64,000 nt of DNA, from the NCBI GenBank assembly GCA_964478075.1, contig CAYZGO010000011.1:1-64000 (forward strand), in the 5' to 3' direction. Positions within the stretch are counted from its first letter, which is position 1, and every line of letters begins with the position of its first letter. The notes beneath the pieces were generated by a model that searched no databases, was not told the DNA's origin, and worked only from the letters and a program-made list of their open reading frames with translations. Below are positions 53,509-62,516 of this stretch, piece after piece. Both the position numbers and the translations under genes were made by a program. The stretch is from DAOUEX01 sp034430235 (lineage in GTDB: Bacteria; Chloroflexota; Anaerolineae; UBA2200).

Positions 53509-54162
53509 ATGAAGATCCCGCAGCGGCTCAGAATCGTCTTTGCCAAGTGTTCTGAGGTGAAGTACATCTCTCACCTTGACCTGGTGCGCGCCTGGGAGCG
53601 GGCGCTGCGGCGTGCCGACGTGGGTTTGGCCTACTCCCATGGTTTCAATCCGCGCCCGAAACTGGTCTTTGCCTCGGCACTGCCCGTTGGGTTTACTGGC
53701 CGTGCGGAGATGGTGGACATCACTCTTCAGCGGCACGTTGAGCTGCGCGATTTTGCGTCCCGTGTCAAGAATGAGTTGCCGTCTGGCCTGCATCTGGTGA
53801 GTGTTGCTGAGGTTTCCAGCGCGCTGCCGCCACTGCCGACCCAGGTTGTTGCTGCAGAGTACGAGGTTCTCGTCCAAAGCCAGGATGCCTCTGACGAGAT
53901 ACAGGCACGGTTGAGCAGCTTGCTGGCCGCCGAAAGCATACCCAGACGTCGTGAGCGCCCGGGTAGAGTGCGGGTCTACGATTTGCGTCCCCTTATCAAC
54001 GAACTGTGGATGATTGGACGGCGCGGAGACGTGCATGTTATTGGTATGCGCTTGCAGGCCGATAAGCGGGGAACAGGTCGTCCTGATGAGGTGATGGCTG
54101 CGCTGGGCATGAGTGGGGCAGTGCGCAGCATCGAAAGGGTGCGGCTCTTTTGCCGTTCGTAG
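53509..54162 (+). CDS. TIGR03936 radical-SAM-linked protein (DUF2344)
   Basis: Partner of the preceding enzyme, 217 aa. The N-terminus RLRIVFAKCSEVKYISHLDLVRAWERALRRADVGLAYSHGFNPRPKLVFASALPVGF is the family signature (quoted as short blocks: KYISHLDL, GFNPRPKL). ATG 53509 follows the TIGR03960 stop immediately, so the two proteins are made together. The C-terminal half is variable. Stop codon lies inside a palindrome at 54159-54184. Confidence 0.92.
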   Translation: MKIPQRLRIVFAKCSEVKYISHLDLVRAWERALRRADVGLAYSHGFNPRPKLVFASALPVGFTGRAEMVDITLQRHVELRDFASRVKNELPSGLHLVSVAEVSSALPPLPTQVVAAEYEVLVQSQDASDEIQARLSSLLAAESIPRRRERPGRVRVYDLRPLINELWMIGRRGDVHVIGMRLQADKRGTGRPDEVMAALGMSGAVRSIERVRLFCRS

Positions 54163-54184
54163 TAACGACCAAAGTCGTCACTAC
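54159..54184 (+). terminator. Palindrome overlapping the TIGR03936 stop
   Basis: GTAGTAACGAC / GTCGTCACTAC, 11-bp stem with one mismatch and loop CAAA. It may terminate the operon; the sequence also looks like a dispersed repeat. Confidence 0.6.
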
Positions 54185-54293
54185 AAACATCTTTGTTTGC
54201 CAGGCTTTGCCATTCGGGGTAGAATCACCACGGTAATGCGTGGGCAGGAGCTATTCCTGCCCTATCATTTGCCTGTGGTTGTCTCTCCGTACC

Positions 54294-54445
54294 GTAGAGA
54301 CGTTGCATGCAACGTCTCTACAACAAGGCGCGTATGCAACGTCTCTACAACAAGACGCGAGAGGTTGCATGCGAAGTCCCTCGTCAAGCGAGGCGAACGG
54401 CCGCCATGTGTTTTGTGGGGCAACGTCTCTACAACAAGACGCGAG
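54294..54445. repeat. REP palindrome with amplified right half
   Basis: A perfect 28-bp palindrome (54294-54321: GTAGAGACGTTGCA and its complement) is followed by further right-half copies, TATGCAACGTCTCTACAACAA and GCAACGTCTCTACAACAAG, in a degenerate array. No gene in 54163-54630. Confidence 0.85.
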
Positions 54446-54514
54446 ACCTCCACGGGAGCGGACGCAGGCGCCGATTTCAGCGAGAGCCGCTGAACATGAG
54501 CCAGTGCTGGACTG

Positions 54515-54580
54515 CCTTTGTCTTTACGCCACCTCTAGCCTTTACGCCTAGAGCCGCAGATGGAAGGTGTAAACGGCAAG
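54515..54580. repeat. Dispersed hairpin repeat, copy 2
   Basis: CCTTTGTCTTTACGCCACCT then stem CTCTAG/CTAGAG and TGTAAACGGCAAG. Matches 3525-3582; the changed base pair is compensated. Confidence 0.7.
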
Positions 54581-54630
54581 TGCAAGGGAACAGCGAAGAA
54601 TGCCATTATTCAGAGTAGGAGGTTTTGGTT

Positions 54631-55125
54631 GTGAAGCGCATATGGGCTCCCTGGCGCATGGGGTACATATTGGGTGACAAGCCGCGCAATTGTGTCTTTT
54701 GCAAGGCGCTGCAATCAGATGATGACGCGGCAAACTATGTCATATATCGGGATAAAAGGACGGCCTTGATGCTCAATCTGTATCCATACATCAATGGGCA
54801 TATGTTGGTCGTGCCCTACCTTCATGTGGGTGACCTGGTGGACTTAGATGATGAGACCTTGGCCGATATGATGTTCTTGACCAGGAAGGGCGTGCAATTG
54901 CTGCGCAGGGCGGTGAATCCACACGGTTTCAACATAGGCCTGAACCTCGGCCAGGCTGCTGGTGCAGGTATTCAGGATCACGTGCACATTCACATTGTGC
55001 CCCGCTGGGAGAACGACACAAACTTTATGCCCGTTCTGGGCGACGTGCGCGTCATCGCAGAGTCACTTGATGATACCTACAGCAAGCTGTTGGCTGCACT
55101 GCGCAACGTGGAAGGAGACTCGTAG
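54631..55125 (+). CDS. HIT-family nucleotide hydrolase/phosphorylase
   Basis: Histidine-triad protein of 164 aa, cytoplasmic. The motif HVHIHIVPRW is the catalytic HxHxHxx, with GFNIGLNLGQAAGAGIQDHVHIH upstream as in the Ap4A-hydrolase/phosphorylase branch. A N-terminal CVFCKALQSDDD element (CxxC) probably binds zinc, as in FHIT/HIT relatives. GTG 54631 follows TAGGAGG by 8 bases. Eight bases separate it from the MFS gene, so the two are an operon. Confidence 0.88.
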   Translation: MKRIWAPWRMGYILGDKPRNCVFCKALQSDDDAANYVIYRDKRTALMLNLYPYINGHMLVVPYLHVGDLVDLDDETLADMMFLTRKGVQLLRRAVNPHGFNIGLNLGQAAGAGIQDHVHIHIVPRWENDTNFMPVLGDVRVIAESLDDTYSKLLAALRNVEGDS

Positions 55126-55132
55126 GTCACCT

Positions 55133-56449
55133 GTGAACAAGCTTGCTCGAGGTCTGCGAAAAGGGCGCGAAATTGCATTGCGTTGGTTCGCGCCTGGCGA
55201 GGTATCCGTAGAATGGAATATATGGAATCTCTACCGAGAGATTGCCTGGTTTGGCGCATTTGCGGGTGTATGCAGTACATTCACCGGCGTTTTCACGCTT
55301 CGGCTTGGTGGTTCAGACGTTCTGGTAGGACTGCTCACATCTTTGCCGGCCCTCATCAACATCGTCTGGCAGATCCCTGCTGCGCGTTTGATAGAACGCC
55401 AACGGAACATGAGGAAAACCATCCTCGTCTCTGGCTTCTTCCAACGCCTTCCCGCTCTCCTGCTTGCACTGGTGCCTGTTTTCCTCAGACGTTTTCAGGC
55501 AGCGGCTGTTGTCTGTATCACAGCTCTTGGAACCATCCCCAGTGCGGTCTCTAGTGTTGCCTTCACAGTGATGCTGGCCGATGTCGTGGAGCCGCGACAT
55601 CGCGCACACGTGATTAGTGTGCGCCGCGTCTTGTTCTCAGCGGTGACTACAGTTGTTGTTATCGTGGCGGGCAAGACGCTGGACATCCTGCGATTTCCTA
55701 CCAGCTATCAACTGATCTTTGCCCTGGCTTTTGCTGCGTCTCTCTTGAGTTTGCACTATCTCGGCTGCATTGTCATTCCCGAGCACGAACTTCCTCGACG
55801 AGTAGGCCGTCAGGGCGAGCGGCTGGGTCTACGTCGCTCGCTGCAAATGATTCTGGCGCAGCGTGACTTTGCGCGCTTTGCCCTGGCGTCTTTTTTGTGC
55901 CAGTGGGGACTTTCTCTGCCCATTCCTCTCTATGCCATCTATTGGGTCCGCACGCTTCAGATATCTGAAGGTTGGGTTGGTGCTCTTGCGATGCTCAGCT
56001 CGGGAATCACCATGGTTGCCTACTACGCCTGGGGCCGATTGGCCCAAAGGCGCGGCTCGCGCTTTGTGCTGCTCCTCGGTACCCTGGGTCTTTGCGCCTA
56101 TCCCATTGGCACTGCACTGAGCACCCACATGGGGCCTCTGCTGATCGTGTCAGCCATCGGTGGCATTGTGTCGCCAGCATTCAATCTTGGCCTTTTGAAC
56201 AGTCTGTTGGAAGTCACGCCAGCGGATCGCCGGGCTATGTATCTGGCGCTGTTCAATACGTTAATGAATGTTGCTGCGTTCATCAGTCCCTTGCTGGGTA
56301 CTACATTGGCGGGATGGCTGGGCATTCGCACAGCACTCATGATTGGTGGGGCCATGCGTCTGGCGGGGTTCCTGGCCTACCTTCGCCTGGTGTCTGGGTC
56401 TTTTGACCTGAGAGCAGCGCTGTCGGCATCTTCAAATAGGCAGAAGTAG
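55133..56449 (+). CDS. MFS transporter
   Basis: Twelve-helix major-facilitator protein of 438 aa. Helix 1 starts AWFGAFAGVCSTFTGVF; a loop with LIERQRNMRKTI (the MFS loop 2-3 basic motif) and HRAHVISVRRVLFSAVTTVVVIV follow; the second half has RFALASFLCQWGLSLPIPLYAIYWVRTL and the second loop motif WGRLAQRRGSRFVL. GTG 55133 is the start; an upstream frame to 54962 overlaps the HIT gene and is rejected. Similar uncharacterised MFS proteins in Chloroflexi exist; substrate unknown. Confidence 0.88.
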   Translation: MNKLARGLRKGREIALRWFAPGEVSVEWNIWNLYREIAWFGAFAGVCSTFTGVFTLRLGGSDVLVGLLTSLPALINIVWQIPAARLIERQRNMRKTILVSGFFQRLPALLLALVPVFLRRFQAAAVVCITALGTIPSAVSSVAFTVMLADVVEPRHRAHVISVRRVLFSAVTTVVVIVAGKTLDILRFPTSYQLIFALAFAASLLSLHYLGCIVIPEHELPRRVGRQGERLGLRRSLQMILAQRDFARFALASFLCQWGLSLPIPLYAIYWVRTLQISEGWVGALAMLSSGITMVAYYAWGRLAQRRGSRFVLLLGTLGLCAYPIGTALSTHMGPLLIVSAIGGIVSPAFNLGLLNSLLEVTPADRRAMYLALFNTLMNVAAFISPLLGTTLAGWLGIRTALMIGGAMRLAGFLAYLRLVSGSFDLRAALSASSNRQK

Positions 56450-56544
56450 TCAAATCGCTGCTTTTTGAGTACAATGCCCTGGGCGGAAATGGAATACGCC
56501 TGCGGCAGTCATACCAATCACATACTTCAAGGAGGAAGCATAAC

Positions 56545-57789
56545 ATGGAAACGAAGCGGCAAGCTTCGCCCTCGAGTGCTCTAGCCCGAAAGGGCCTCAG
56601 ACCGAACGCTCGAGGGGTTGTCATCGTCAGTGCGGTGCGGACCGCGGTTGGCCGGTTCCGGGGAGCGTTGAGCAACGTAACTGCTTCTGAACTGGGAGCG
56701 GTGGTCATTCGAGCGGCGATACAGCGCGCAGGCGTTGACCCGCAGCGAATTGACGAAGTGTTGATGGGGAACGTGGTGCAGGCTGGGCAAGGACAGGCCC
56801 CGGCTCGCCAGGCAGCTATCAAGGCCGGGTTGCCGCCAACGGTTGGCGCTACGACCGTCAACAAGATATGTGGCTCCGGTCTTAAGACCGTGATGTTTGC
56901 TGCGCAGGCCATCATGGTAGGCGACGCCGACATCATCGTTGCCGGTGGCATGGAGAATATGACCCTGGGGCCTTATCTCTTGCCAAAAGCGCGACAGGGT
57001 TATCGGCTTGGCAACGGCGTTATTGTGGACGCCACTGTGCGCGATGGCTTGTGGTGCCCCTTTCAGGATCAGCACATGGGCAACGCTGCCGAATGGATAG
57101 CCGGCGAGTATGGCCTGACGCGTCAGGAACTCGATGAGTATGCGCTTGGCAGCCACCGTAAGGCCATCGCTGCCATTCAGGAGGGCAGGTTCAAGGCGGA
57201 GATTGAGCCCTTTGAGGTGCCACAGCGGAAGGGCCAGCCGCTCGTCTTTGACACGGACGAATGCCCACGGGCTGACACGTCAATGGAGGCGCTTGCACGG
57301 CTGCGGCCTGCATTTCAGAAGGGGGGTATGGTCACGGCTGGCAATTCCCCTGGCATCACTGATGGCGCGGCGGCTGTCGTCGTCATGGGCGAGGATACCG
57401 CTTCCGAAGTTGGCATTGAGCCCCTGGCGCGGATCACGGGCTATGATCAGGCTGCCGTGGAACCGCTGAAGATATTTACTGCGCCCATCTTTGCCGTGCG
57501 CAAGGTTTTGCACAAAACGGGCTACAAATTAGAAGACATTGACCTGTTTGAGATAAATGAAGCCTTCGCTGCGCAGATGCTGGCAGACGGGAGGGCGTTG
57601 GGCCTGGACTGGGATAAGGTCAACGTGAACGGTGGCGCAATTGCTCTGGGGCATCCCATCGGGGCCAGTGGTGCACGCGTCCTGGTTACGTTGATTTACG
57701 CCATGCAAGACAGGGGTCTTAAGACGGGGCTGGCCGCGCTTTGCCTTGGTGGTGGTGAGGCCGTGGCGATGATCATTGAGATGATGTAG
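56545..57789 (+). CDS. Acetyl-CoA acetyltransferase (thiolase)
   Basis: Cleaves or forms acetoacetyl-CoA in the cytoplasm. 414 aa, about 20 longer than usual because of an N-terminal tail (METKRQASPSSALARKGLRPN). Active Cys lies in TVNKICGSGLKTVMFA; the other catalytic residues are in INEAFA, GGAIALGHPIGASGAR (His) and ALCLGGGEA (Cys). ATG 56545 follows AAGGAGG. First gene of an acyl-CoA cluster (thiolase, acyl-CoA dehydrogenase, carboxyltransferase). Direction, degradative or synthetic, is not settled by sequence. Confidence 0.93.
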   Translation: METKRQASPSSALARKGLRPNARGVVIVSAVRTAVGRFRGALSNVTASELGAVVIRAAIQRAGVDPQRIDEVLMGNVVQAGQGQAPARQAAIKAGLPPTVGATTVNKICGSGLKTVMFAAQAIMVGDADIIVAGGMENMTLGPYLLPKARQGYRLGNGVIVDATVRDGLWCPFQDQHMGNAAEWIAGEYGLTRQELDEYALGSHRKAIAAIQEGRFKAEIEPFEVPQRKGQPLVFDTDECPRADTSMEALARLRPAFQKGGMVTAGNSPGITDGAAAVVVMGEDTASEVGIEPLARITGYDQAAVEPLKIFTAPIFAVRKVLHKTGYKLEDIDLFEINEAFAAQMLADGRALGLDWDKVNVNGGAIALGHPIGASGARVLVTLIYAMQDRGLKTGLAALCLGGGEAVAMIIEMM

Positions 57790-57865
57790 ACAGGGGGAGT
57801 CTCCCCCAATTGCCTTGATATGCCTTATCACCGCAGAGAGAGCCGCGCCGTCAAAGAGATGCCGG

Positions 57866-57990
57866 CCGTTCGTGCTCTGCATGCCCTCGCTTTGCATGCC
57901 CTCGCCGTGCATGCCCTGCGGGCGACGGGCGACGGGCGACCGCCACGATGGGGGACGCTTTGCAGCCCCGTCTAACAGACGCCGGCCGTT
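57866..57990. repeat. 15-bp tandem repeat, opposite strand
   Basis: TGCTCTGCATGCCCT, CGCTTTGCATGCCCT, CGCCGTGCATGCCCT, then GCGGGCGACGGGCGAC. It is the complement-strand version of 39081-39125. Nothing else in 57790-58077. Confidence 0.75.
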
Positions 57991-58077
57991 CGCCCCGCTT
58001 GACGGGGGACGCTTCGCAGAGAACGCTGCGAAAACCCAAGGTACGTAGATTTGATCTAGCCAAAAGGAGCTGGGAAA

Positions 58078-59217
58078 ATGGATCTCACCTTCACGGAAGA
58101 GCAGGAGATGATGCGCAAGATGGTGCGGGACTTTGCGCAAAAGGAAGTGGCTCCTATCGCGGCAGAGATAGACGAAAAGGGCGAGGTGCCGTTTGACAAC
58201 ATCAAGAAGATGGGTCAGCTAGGCCTGCTGGGGCTTACTGTCTCTGAGAAGTACGGCGGCGGTGGAGCGGATGCCATCAGCTACGTGATTGCCATTGAAG
58301 AACTGGCGAAGGCCTGTGCCTCAACAGCAATTTTCATGGCTGTGCAGAACTCGCTCGTTTGCGGCGGCATTGAAAAGTTCGGCACGGAGGAGCAGAAAGA
58401 AAAGTTCCTCAAGCCCCTGGCGCGTGGTGACAAGCTCGGCGCCTTTGCGCTCACCGAGCCGGGAGCAGGCTGTGACGTGTCAGTGCTGCAAACCGTCGCT
58501 GTGCGCGATGGCGATGCCTACGTCATCTACGGCAGCAAGCGCTTCATTACCAATGGCGGGTTTGCCGATATTGTTATTCTCTTCGCCATGACCGACAAGG
58601 CCCAGCGGCATCGGGGTATCAGCGCCTTTATCCTTGAGAAAGGAAGCAAAGGCTTTTCCGTGGGCAAAGAAGAGAACAAGATGGGCATCCGTGGCACCAA
58701 TACCAGTGAGTTGATCTTTGATGACGTGCGTCTTCCCGCTGCCAACCGCTTGGGCGACGAAGGCCAAGGCTTCAAGATTGCCATGATTGCGCTGGACGCA
58801 GGCCGTGTCGGTGTGGCGGCGCAGGCGGTTGGTATCGCACAGGCCGCCTATGACGCTGCACTGAAGTACAGCAAGGAGCGTATGCAGTTTGGGAAGCTCA
58901 TCTGCACGTTCCAGGCCATACAATGGATGCTCGCCGACATGGCCACGCGCATTGAAGCAGCTCGTCTGCTGACTTGGAACGCCGCGCTGAAGAAAGAGTC
59001 AGGTGAGCGCTTCAGCAAAGAAGCGGCTATGGCCAAGCTCTTTGCCTCTGAGACAGCAGTGTGGGTTACGAATCGCGCTGTGCAAATCCATGGCGGTTAC
59101 GGGTATATGAAGGAATACTCGGTTGAGCGCAACTACCGTGATGCCAAGATCACGGAGATATACGAGGGCACGAACGAGGTTCAGAGGATGGTCATCGCGG
59201 CCAGCATTCTCAGATAG
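58078..59217 (+). CDS. Acyl-CoA dehydrogenase (short-chain type)
   Basis: FAD-dependent oxidation of an acyl-CoA, 379 aa. Domains: N-terminal helical (MDLTFTEEQEMMRKMVRDFAQKEVAPIAAEIDEKG), FAD-contact strand FALTEPGAGCDVSVLQT, and the C-terminal helical domain ending QIHGGYGYMKEYSVERNYRDAKITEIYEGTNEVQR, which carries the catalytic Glu in IYEGTNE. ATG 58078 has AAAGGAG. It matches butyryl/short-chain dehydrogenases. Expected to pass electrons to an ETF, whose genes are not in the window. Confidence 0.92.
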   Translation: MDLTFTEEQEMMRKMVRDFAQKEVAPIAAEIDEKGEVPFDNIKKMGQLGLLGLTVSEKYGGGGADAISYVIAIEELAKACASTAIFMAVQNSLVCGGIEKFGTEEQKEKFLKPLARGDKLGAFALTEPGAGCDVSVLQTVAVRDGDAYVIYGSKRFITNGGFADIVILFAMTDKAQRHRGISAFILEKGSKGFSVGKEENKMGIRGTNTSELIFDDVRLPAANRLGDEGQGFKIAMIALDAGRVGVAAQAVGIAQAAYDAALKYSKERMQFGKLICTFQAIQWMLADMATRIEAARLLTWNAALKKESGERFSKEAAMAKLFASETAVWVTNRAVQIHGGYGYMKEYSVERNYRDAKITEIYEGTNEVQRMVIAASILR

Positions 59218-59360
59218 GCGGGGTGATGAACCGGCTGCCCAAGAGCAGTCACAAGTCAGCCCAATGGGAGCATAGCCAATACGCTCTGGCGGTGTTGCAG
59301 TTGTATGAGGAAGCTAGGCCCATCACGGCGAGCGCGTTCGGCTGATCCGCGTTGAGGCAC

Positions 59361-59505
59361 GCTGGGTGTAGAGACGTAGCATACTGGGTGTAGAGACGTA
59401 GCATGCCGGGTGTAGAGACGTACCCTGCTGGGTGTAGAGACGTACCCTGCTGGGTGTAGAGACGTAGCATGCTGGGTGTAGAGACGTAGCATGCTACGTC
59501 TCTAC
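59361..59505. repeat. Six 22-bp tandem copies of the left REP half
   Basis: Units of GCTGGGTGTAGAGACGTAGC plus AT (59361-59492; two of six read ACCCT in place of AGCAT), ending with a full palindrome whose right arm is GCTACGTCTCTAC. No gap-like spacers, so not a CRISPR array. Lies between acyl-CoA dehydrogenase and the TPR gene. Confidence 0.9.
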
Positions 59506-59535
59506 GACACGAACGCTTAGGAGTTGAGAGGCAAG

Positions 59536-60636
59536 TTGAACTGGAGCCTCGCTGATGGCTCTGAACTGACTTTGCGGGATGCCGTGCCCTACTTCTGTGC
59601 CGCGGTCGTTGTTCTGTGGGGGGCCTATCGGCTGTACAGGTGGCTGCGCGAGCGTGCTGAGCGTCGTCAGATACAGCTCCTTTCGCAAAGCTGGCAGGCA
59701 GGGTACGACCTGGTTCAGCAGCGCAAATGGCCGGAGGCGGTAGCTGCCCTGGATAGGGCGCTGGCCCTTGTTCAACACGAGCCGGGCTTAGCGGCGGAGC
59801 TGCACTTCCACAAGGGTTATGCACTTGAGCAAACGCAGCAGCTAGAGCAGGCTGTGTGCGAATACGCTGCGTGTCGGGCCTCTGAAGCAGGTCGGCTGCT
59901 GCGCAAGTACAGTCCCGTTGCAGCTTTTCGTCATGGCCATGTCCTGACCCAGCTTGAGCGCTGGGAGGAGGCTGAAAAACAGTTACAACAGACCGTCGAA
60001 GAGGCGACTCGCATTCCACTGCCGGAGCTTGCTCTGAACGCTTTGCGCATCCTGCTGGAAGTCTACCAGGCTGCGCGCCGCTACGCGGAAGCGGCTGACT
60101 GTGCGAGGGAGGCTTTGCGTCTTGCGCGTAGCCTAGGAGACGAATCATCGCAGGCCTTCATTTTCGACACGGCAGGAGACATTTGTGTAGCGCTTGGGCA
60201 GCCGGAAGATGCGCTGCACTACTATGAGCAAAGCCTGGATTTGTTTCGCAAGCTCGGTCGTGCACGTGCCGAGTTGGTAGTAAAGCAAGACATTGGCAAG
60301 CTCTACCAAGGGCGCGGTGAGTGGGACAAAGCATTCACCTGGCTCCACGCCTGTCTGCGTGAGGGAGAGTACACCCAGGATCTGAACAGTCAGGCACAAA
60401 TCTGCTACGAGATCGCCTGCTTGCACATCAGCAATGGAGGCCTTGGGGAAGCGGCCAGCTTCTTGGAGCGGAGCCTGGCGTTGTTTCGCCAGGTGCAGGA
60501 CAAAGCAAGTGCCGAGAAAGTGGGGCGCACGATGATGGGGCTTGGCCTCATGCTGCACCGCCAGGCTACCGCAGATCAGATGACTTTCCGGGACATCGAG
60601 CGTGGTAGTGCCAAGTCGAAGGAAGGAGAGGAGTAG
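59536..60636 (+). CDS. Membrane-anchored TPR protein
   Basis: Soluble tetratricopeptide protein with one N-terminal helix (YFCAAVVVLWGAYRLYRWL), 366 aa. The rest is TPR-like: WQAGYDLVQQRKWPEAVAALDRALAL, LHFHKGYALEQTQQLEQAVCEYAAC, LNALRILLEVYQAARRYAEAADC, ALGQPEDALHYYEQSLDLF and LHISNGGLGEAASFLERSLALF. Start is TTG 59536 (AGGAG 12 bases upstream) or TTG 59524. It is 10 bases from the carboxyltransferase gene, so co-transcribed, but the link is not obvious. Probably a protein-assembly scaffold. Confidence 0.75.
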   Translation: MNWSLADGSELTLRDAVPYFCAAVVVLWGAYRLYRWLRERAERRQIQLLSQSWQAGYDLVQQRKWPEAVAALDRALALVQHEPGLAAELHFHKGYALEQTQQLEQAVCEYAACRASEAGRLLRKYSPVAAFRHGHVLTQLERWEEAEKQLQQTVEEATRIPLPELALNALRILLEVYQAARRYAEAADCAREALRLARSLGDESSQAFIFDTAGDICVALGQPEDALHYYEQSLDLFRKLGRARAELVVKQDIGKLYQGRGEWDKAFTWLHACLREGEYTQDLNSQAQICYEIACLHISNGGLGEAASFLERSLALFRQVQDKASAEKVGRTMMGLGLMLHRQATADQMTFRDIERGSAKSKEGEE

Positions 60637-60646
60637 GGCAGCATCT

Positions 60647-62197
60647 ATGTCCATTGATCCAAAGATCACAAAGCTACGAGAATTAAAGAAAGAGGCCAGC
60701 CTCGGTGGGGGACCGGAACGCATCGCCAAGCAGCATGCAGCAGGCAAGCTGACTGCGCGGGAGCGACTGGATCTGCTCCTGGACCAGGGAAGCTTCCGCG
60801 AGTTAGGTATGTTTGTGACCCACCGCGCGTCTGGCTTTGGTATCGAGAAGAGGCGGCCCTACGGCGACGGTGTCGTTACTGGCTACGGCAGCATTGACGG
60901 TCGCCTTGTGTACGTCTTTTCTCAGGACTTTACGGTGTTCGGAGGCTCACTGGGCGAAGCGCACGCTGAGAAGATCTGCAAGGTGATGGATCTGGCGATG
61001 AAGGTCGGTGCACCCCTGATTGGCCTCAATGATTCGGGAGGTGCACGCATCCAGGAGGGTGTAGCCGCCCTTGGCGGTTACGCCGACATCTTCTTGCGCA
61101 ACGTCCTGGCCTCAGGGGTCATCCCACAGATCTCGGCCATAATGGGAACCTGTGCCGGGGGCGCAGTGTACTCGCCGTCAATGACCGATTTCATCCTCAT
61201 GGTACAGGGCACTAGCCACATGTTCATCACCGGACCAGGGGTGATCAAGGCTGTTACTCACGAAGAGGTTGATTTTGAACAACTCGGTGGCGCGATGACG
61301 CACAATGCTGTCAGTGGCGTGGCCCACTTTGCGGCGGAGAACGAGGAGCATTGCCTTCAACTCGTCAGGCGCTTGCTGAGCTTTGTTCCTCAGAACAACA
61401 TGGAGGATCCTCCACTGGCGCAGCCCACGGATGATCCGCTGCGCATGGATGATGAACTCGACCGCATTGTGCCTGACAATCCCAGCAAGCCCTACGACAT
61501 GCGAGACATCATTTGGCGCGTTGTGGATGGCGGGGACTATTTTGAGGTGCAGGAACATTGGGCGCGAAACATCACCATTGGCTTTGCCCGTCTGGATGGC
61601 CGTCCGGTTGGCATTGTGGGGCAGAATCCGGCTTTCCTGGCAGGGGTATTGGACATTGACTCCTCTACCAAAGGCGGGCGCTTTGTCCGCTTCTGTGATT
61701 GCTTCAATATCCCGCTCATCACTTTTGTGGATGTGCCCGGTTTTCTACCTGGGACGGCTCAGGAACATGGCGGCATCATCCGGCACGGAGCCAAGCTGCT
61801 CTACGCATATTGCGAGGCTACTGTGCCCAAGATCACCGTTATCACGCGCAAGGGATATGGGGGAGCCTACGACGTGATGGGCTCCAAGCACGTACGCGGG
61901 GACATCAACTATGCCTGGCCCAGTGCCGAGATTGCCGTCATGGGCCCGGAGGGAGCGGTCAACATTGTTTTCCGTAGGGAGATTGCTGCAGCAGAGGATC
62001 CTGAATCGAAGCGCGAGCAGTTGGCCGAAGAGTACCGTGCCAAGTTCGCCAACCCGTACGTTGCGGCTGGACGCGGCTACGTTGACGATGTCATCGAGCC
62101 GCACGAGACGCGCCCACGCCTGATCAACGCACTGCAAATGCTGCAGAACAAGCGAGACAGCAATCCTCCCAAGAAGCATGGGAATATTCCGTTGTAG
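60647..62197 (+). CDS. Acyl-CoA carboxyltransferase beta subunit (methylmalonyl-CoA decarboxylase alpha/propionyl-CoA carboxylase type)
   Basis: Carboxyltransferase subunit of a biotin-dependent enzyme, 516 aa. The N-terminus has GGPERIAKQHAAGKLTARERLDLLLDQGSF, and crotonase-type CoA sites are LIGLNDSGGARIQEGVAALGGYADIF, GTCAGGAVYSPSMTDF and PLITFVDVPGFLPGTAQEHGGIIRHGAKLLYAY, all hallmarks of PccB/MmdA. ATG 60647 opens with MSIDPKITKLRELKKEASLGGG; an upstream frame start at 60602 overlaps the TPR gene. Acts with the biotin-carrier and partner subunits, one of which begins at 63776. Confidence 0.93.
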   Translation: MSIDPKITKLRELKKEASLGGGPERIAKQHAAGKLTARERLDLLLDQGSFRELGMFVTHRASGFGIEKRRPYGDGVVTGYGSIDGRLVYVFSQDFTVFGGSLGEAHAEKICKVMDLAMKVGAPLIGLNDSGGARIQEGVAALGGYADIFLRNVLASGVIPQISAIMGTCAGGAVYSPSMTDFILMVQGTSHMFITGPGVIKAVTHEEVDFEQLGGAMTHNAVSGVAHFAAENEEHCLQLVRRLLSFVPQNNMEDPPLAQPTDDPLRMDDELDRIVPDNPSKPYDMRDIIWRVVDGGDYFEVQEHWARNITIGFARLDGRPVGIVGQNPAFLAGVLDIDSSTKGGRFVRFCDCFNIPLITFVDVPGFLPGTAQEHGGIIRHGAKLLYAYCEATVPKITVITRKGYGGAYDVMGSKHVRGDINYAWPSAEIAVMGPEGAVNIVFRREIAAAEDPESKREQLAEEYRAKFANPYVAAGRGYVDDVIEPHETRPRLINALQMLQNKRDSNPPKKHGNIPL

Positions 62198-62250
62198 GTG
62201 TGGGGGGGGGCTGGCAACGGATGGAAATCGGAAAAACCCCGTCGCAGCGG

Positions 62251-62283
62251 TCGCCCGCAGGGCATGCAGAGCACGAACGGCGG
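62251..62283. repeat. GCATGCAGAGCACGAACGG repeat
   Basis: TCGCCCGCAGGGCATGCAG... copy between carboxyltransferase and DUF433 genes; no gene in 62198-62516 otherwise. Confidence 0.65.
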
Positions 62284-62400
62284 ATAATCGAATCTGCGGC
62301 GTGTGGCCGCGATCACGCGCTCAATCGGGGGCTTGGGTGTTGGCTATGGTTATGGTCAAAGCGCTGCTGGTCTCAGCTAACACGCGAAGGCGGGTTGCTT

Positions 62401-62429
62401 TTGTCCGAGAGGTCACGATGTGCTAGAAT
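62401..62429 (+). promoter_or_regulatory. Promoter of the DUF433/DUF5615 module
   Basis: TTGTCC (62401-62406), 17-base spacer, TAGAAT (62424-62429). Confidence 0.5.
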
Positions 62430-62516
62430 GAGGCCGGCCAGCTCGACAAGTGTGTGCACAACACTAGTTGGGGGCGAGTAGCCAGACTGGAATGATGCTG
62501 TCCGGGAGGTGGTGAC

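Noticed and set aside
59361..59492. CRISPR array
   Set aside because: The 22-bp units are directly adjacent with no spacers and are half of a dispersed palindrome; no cas genes.
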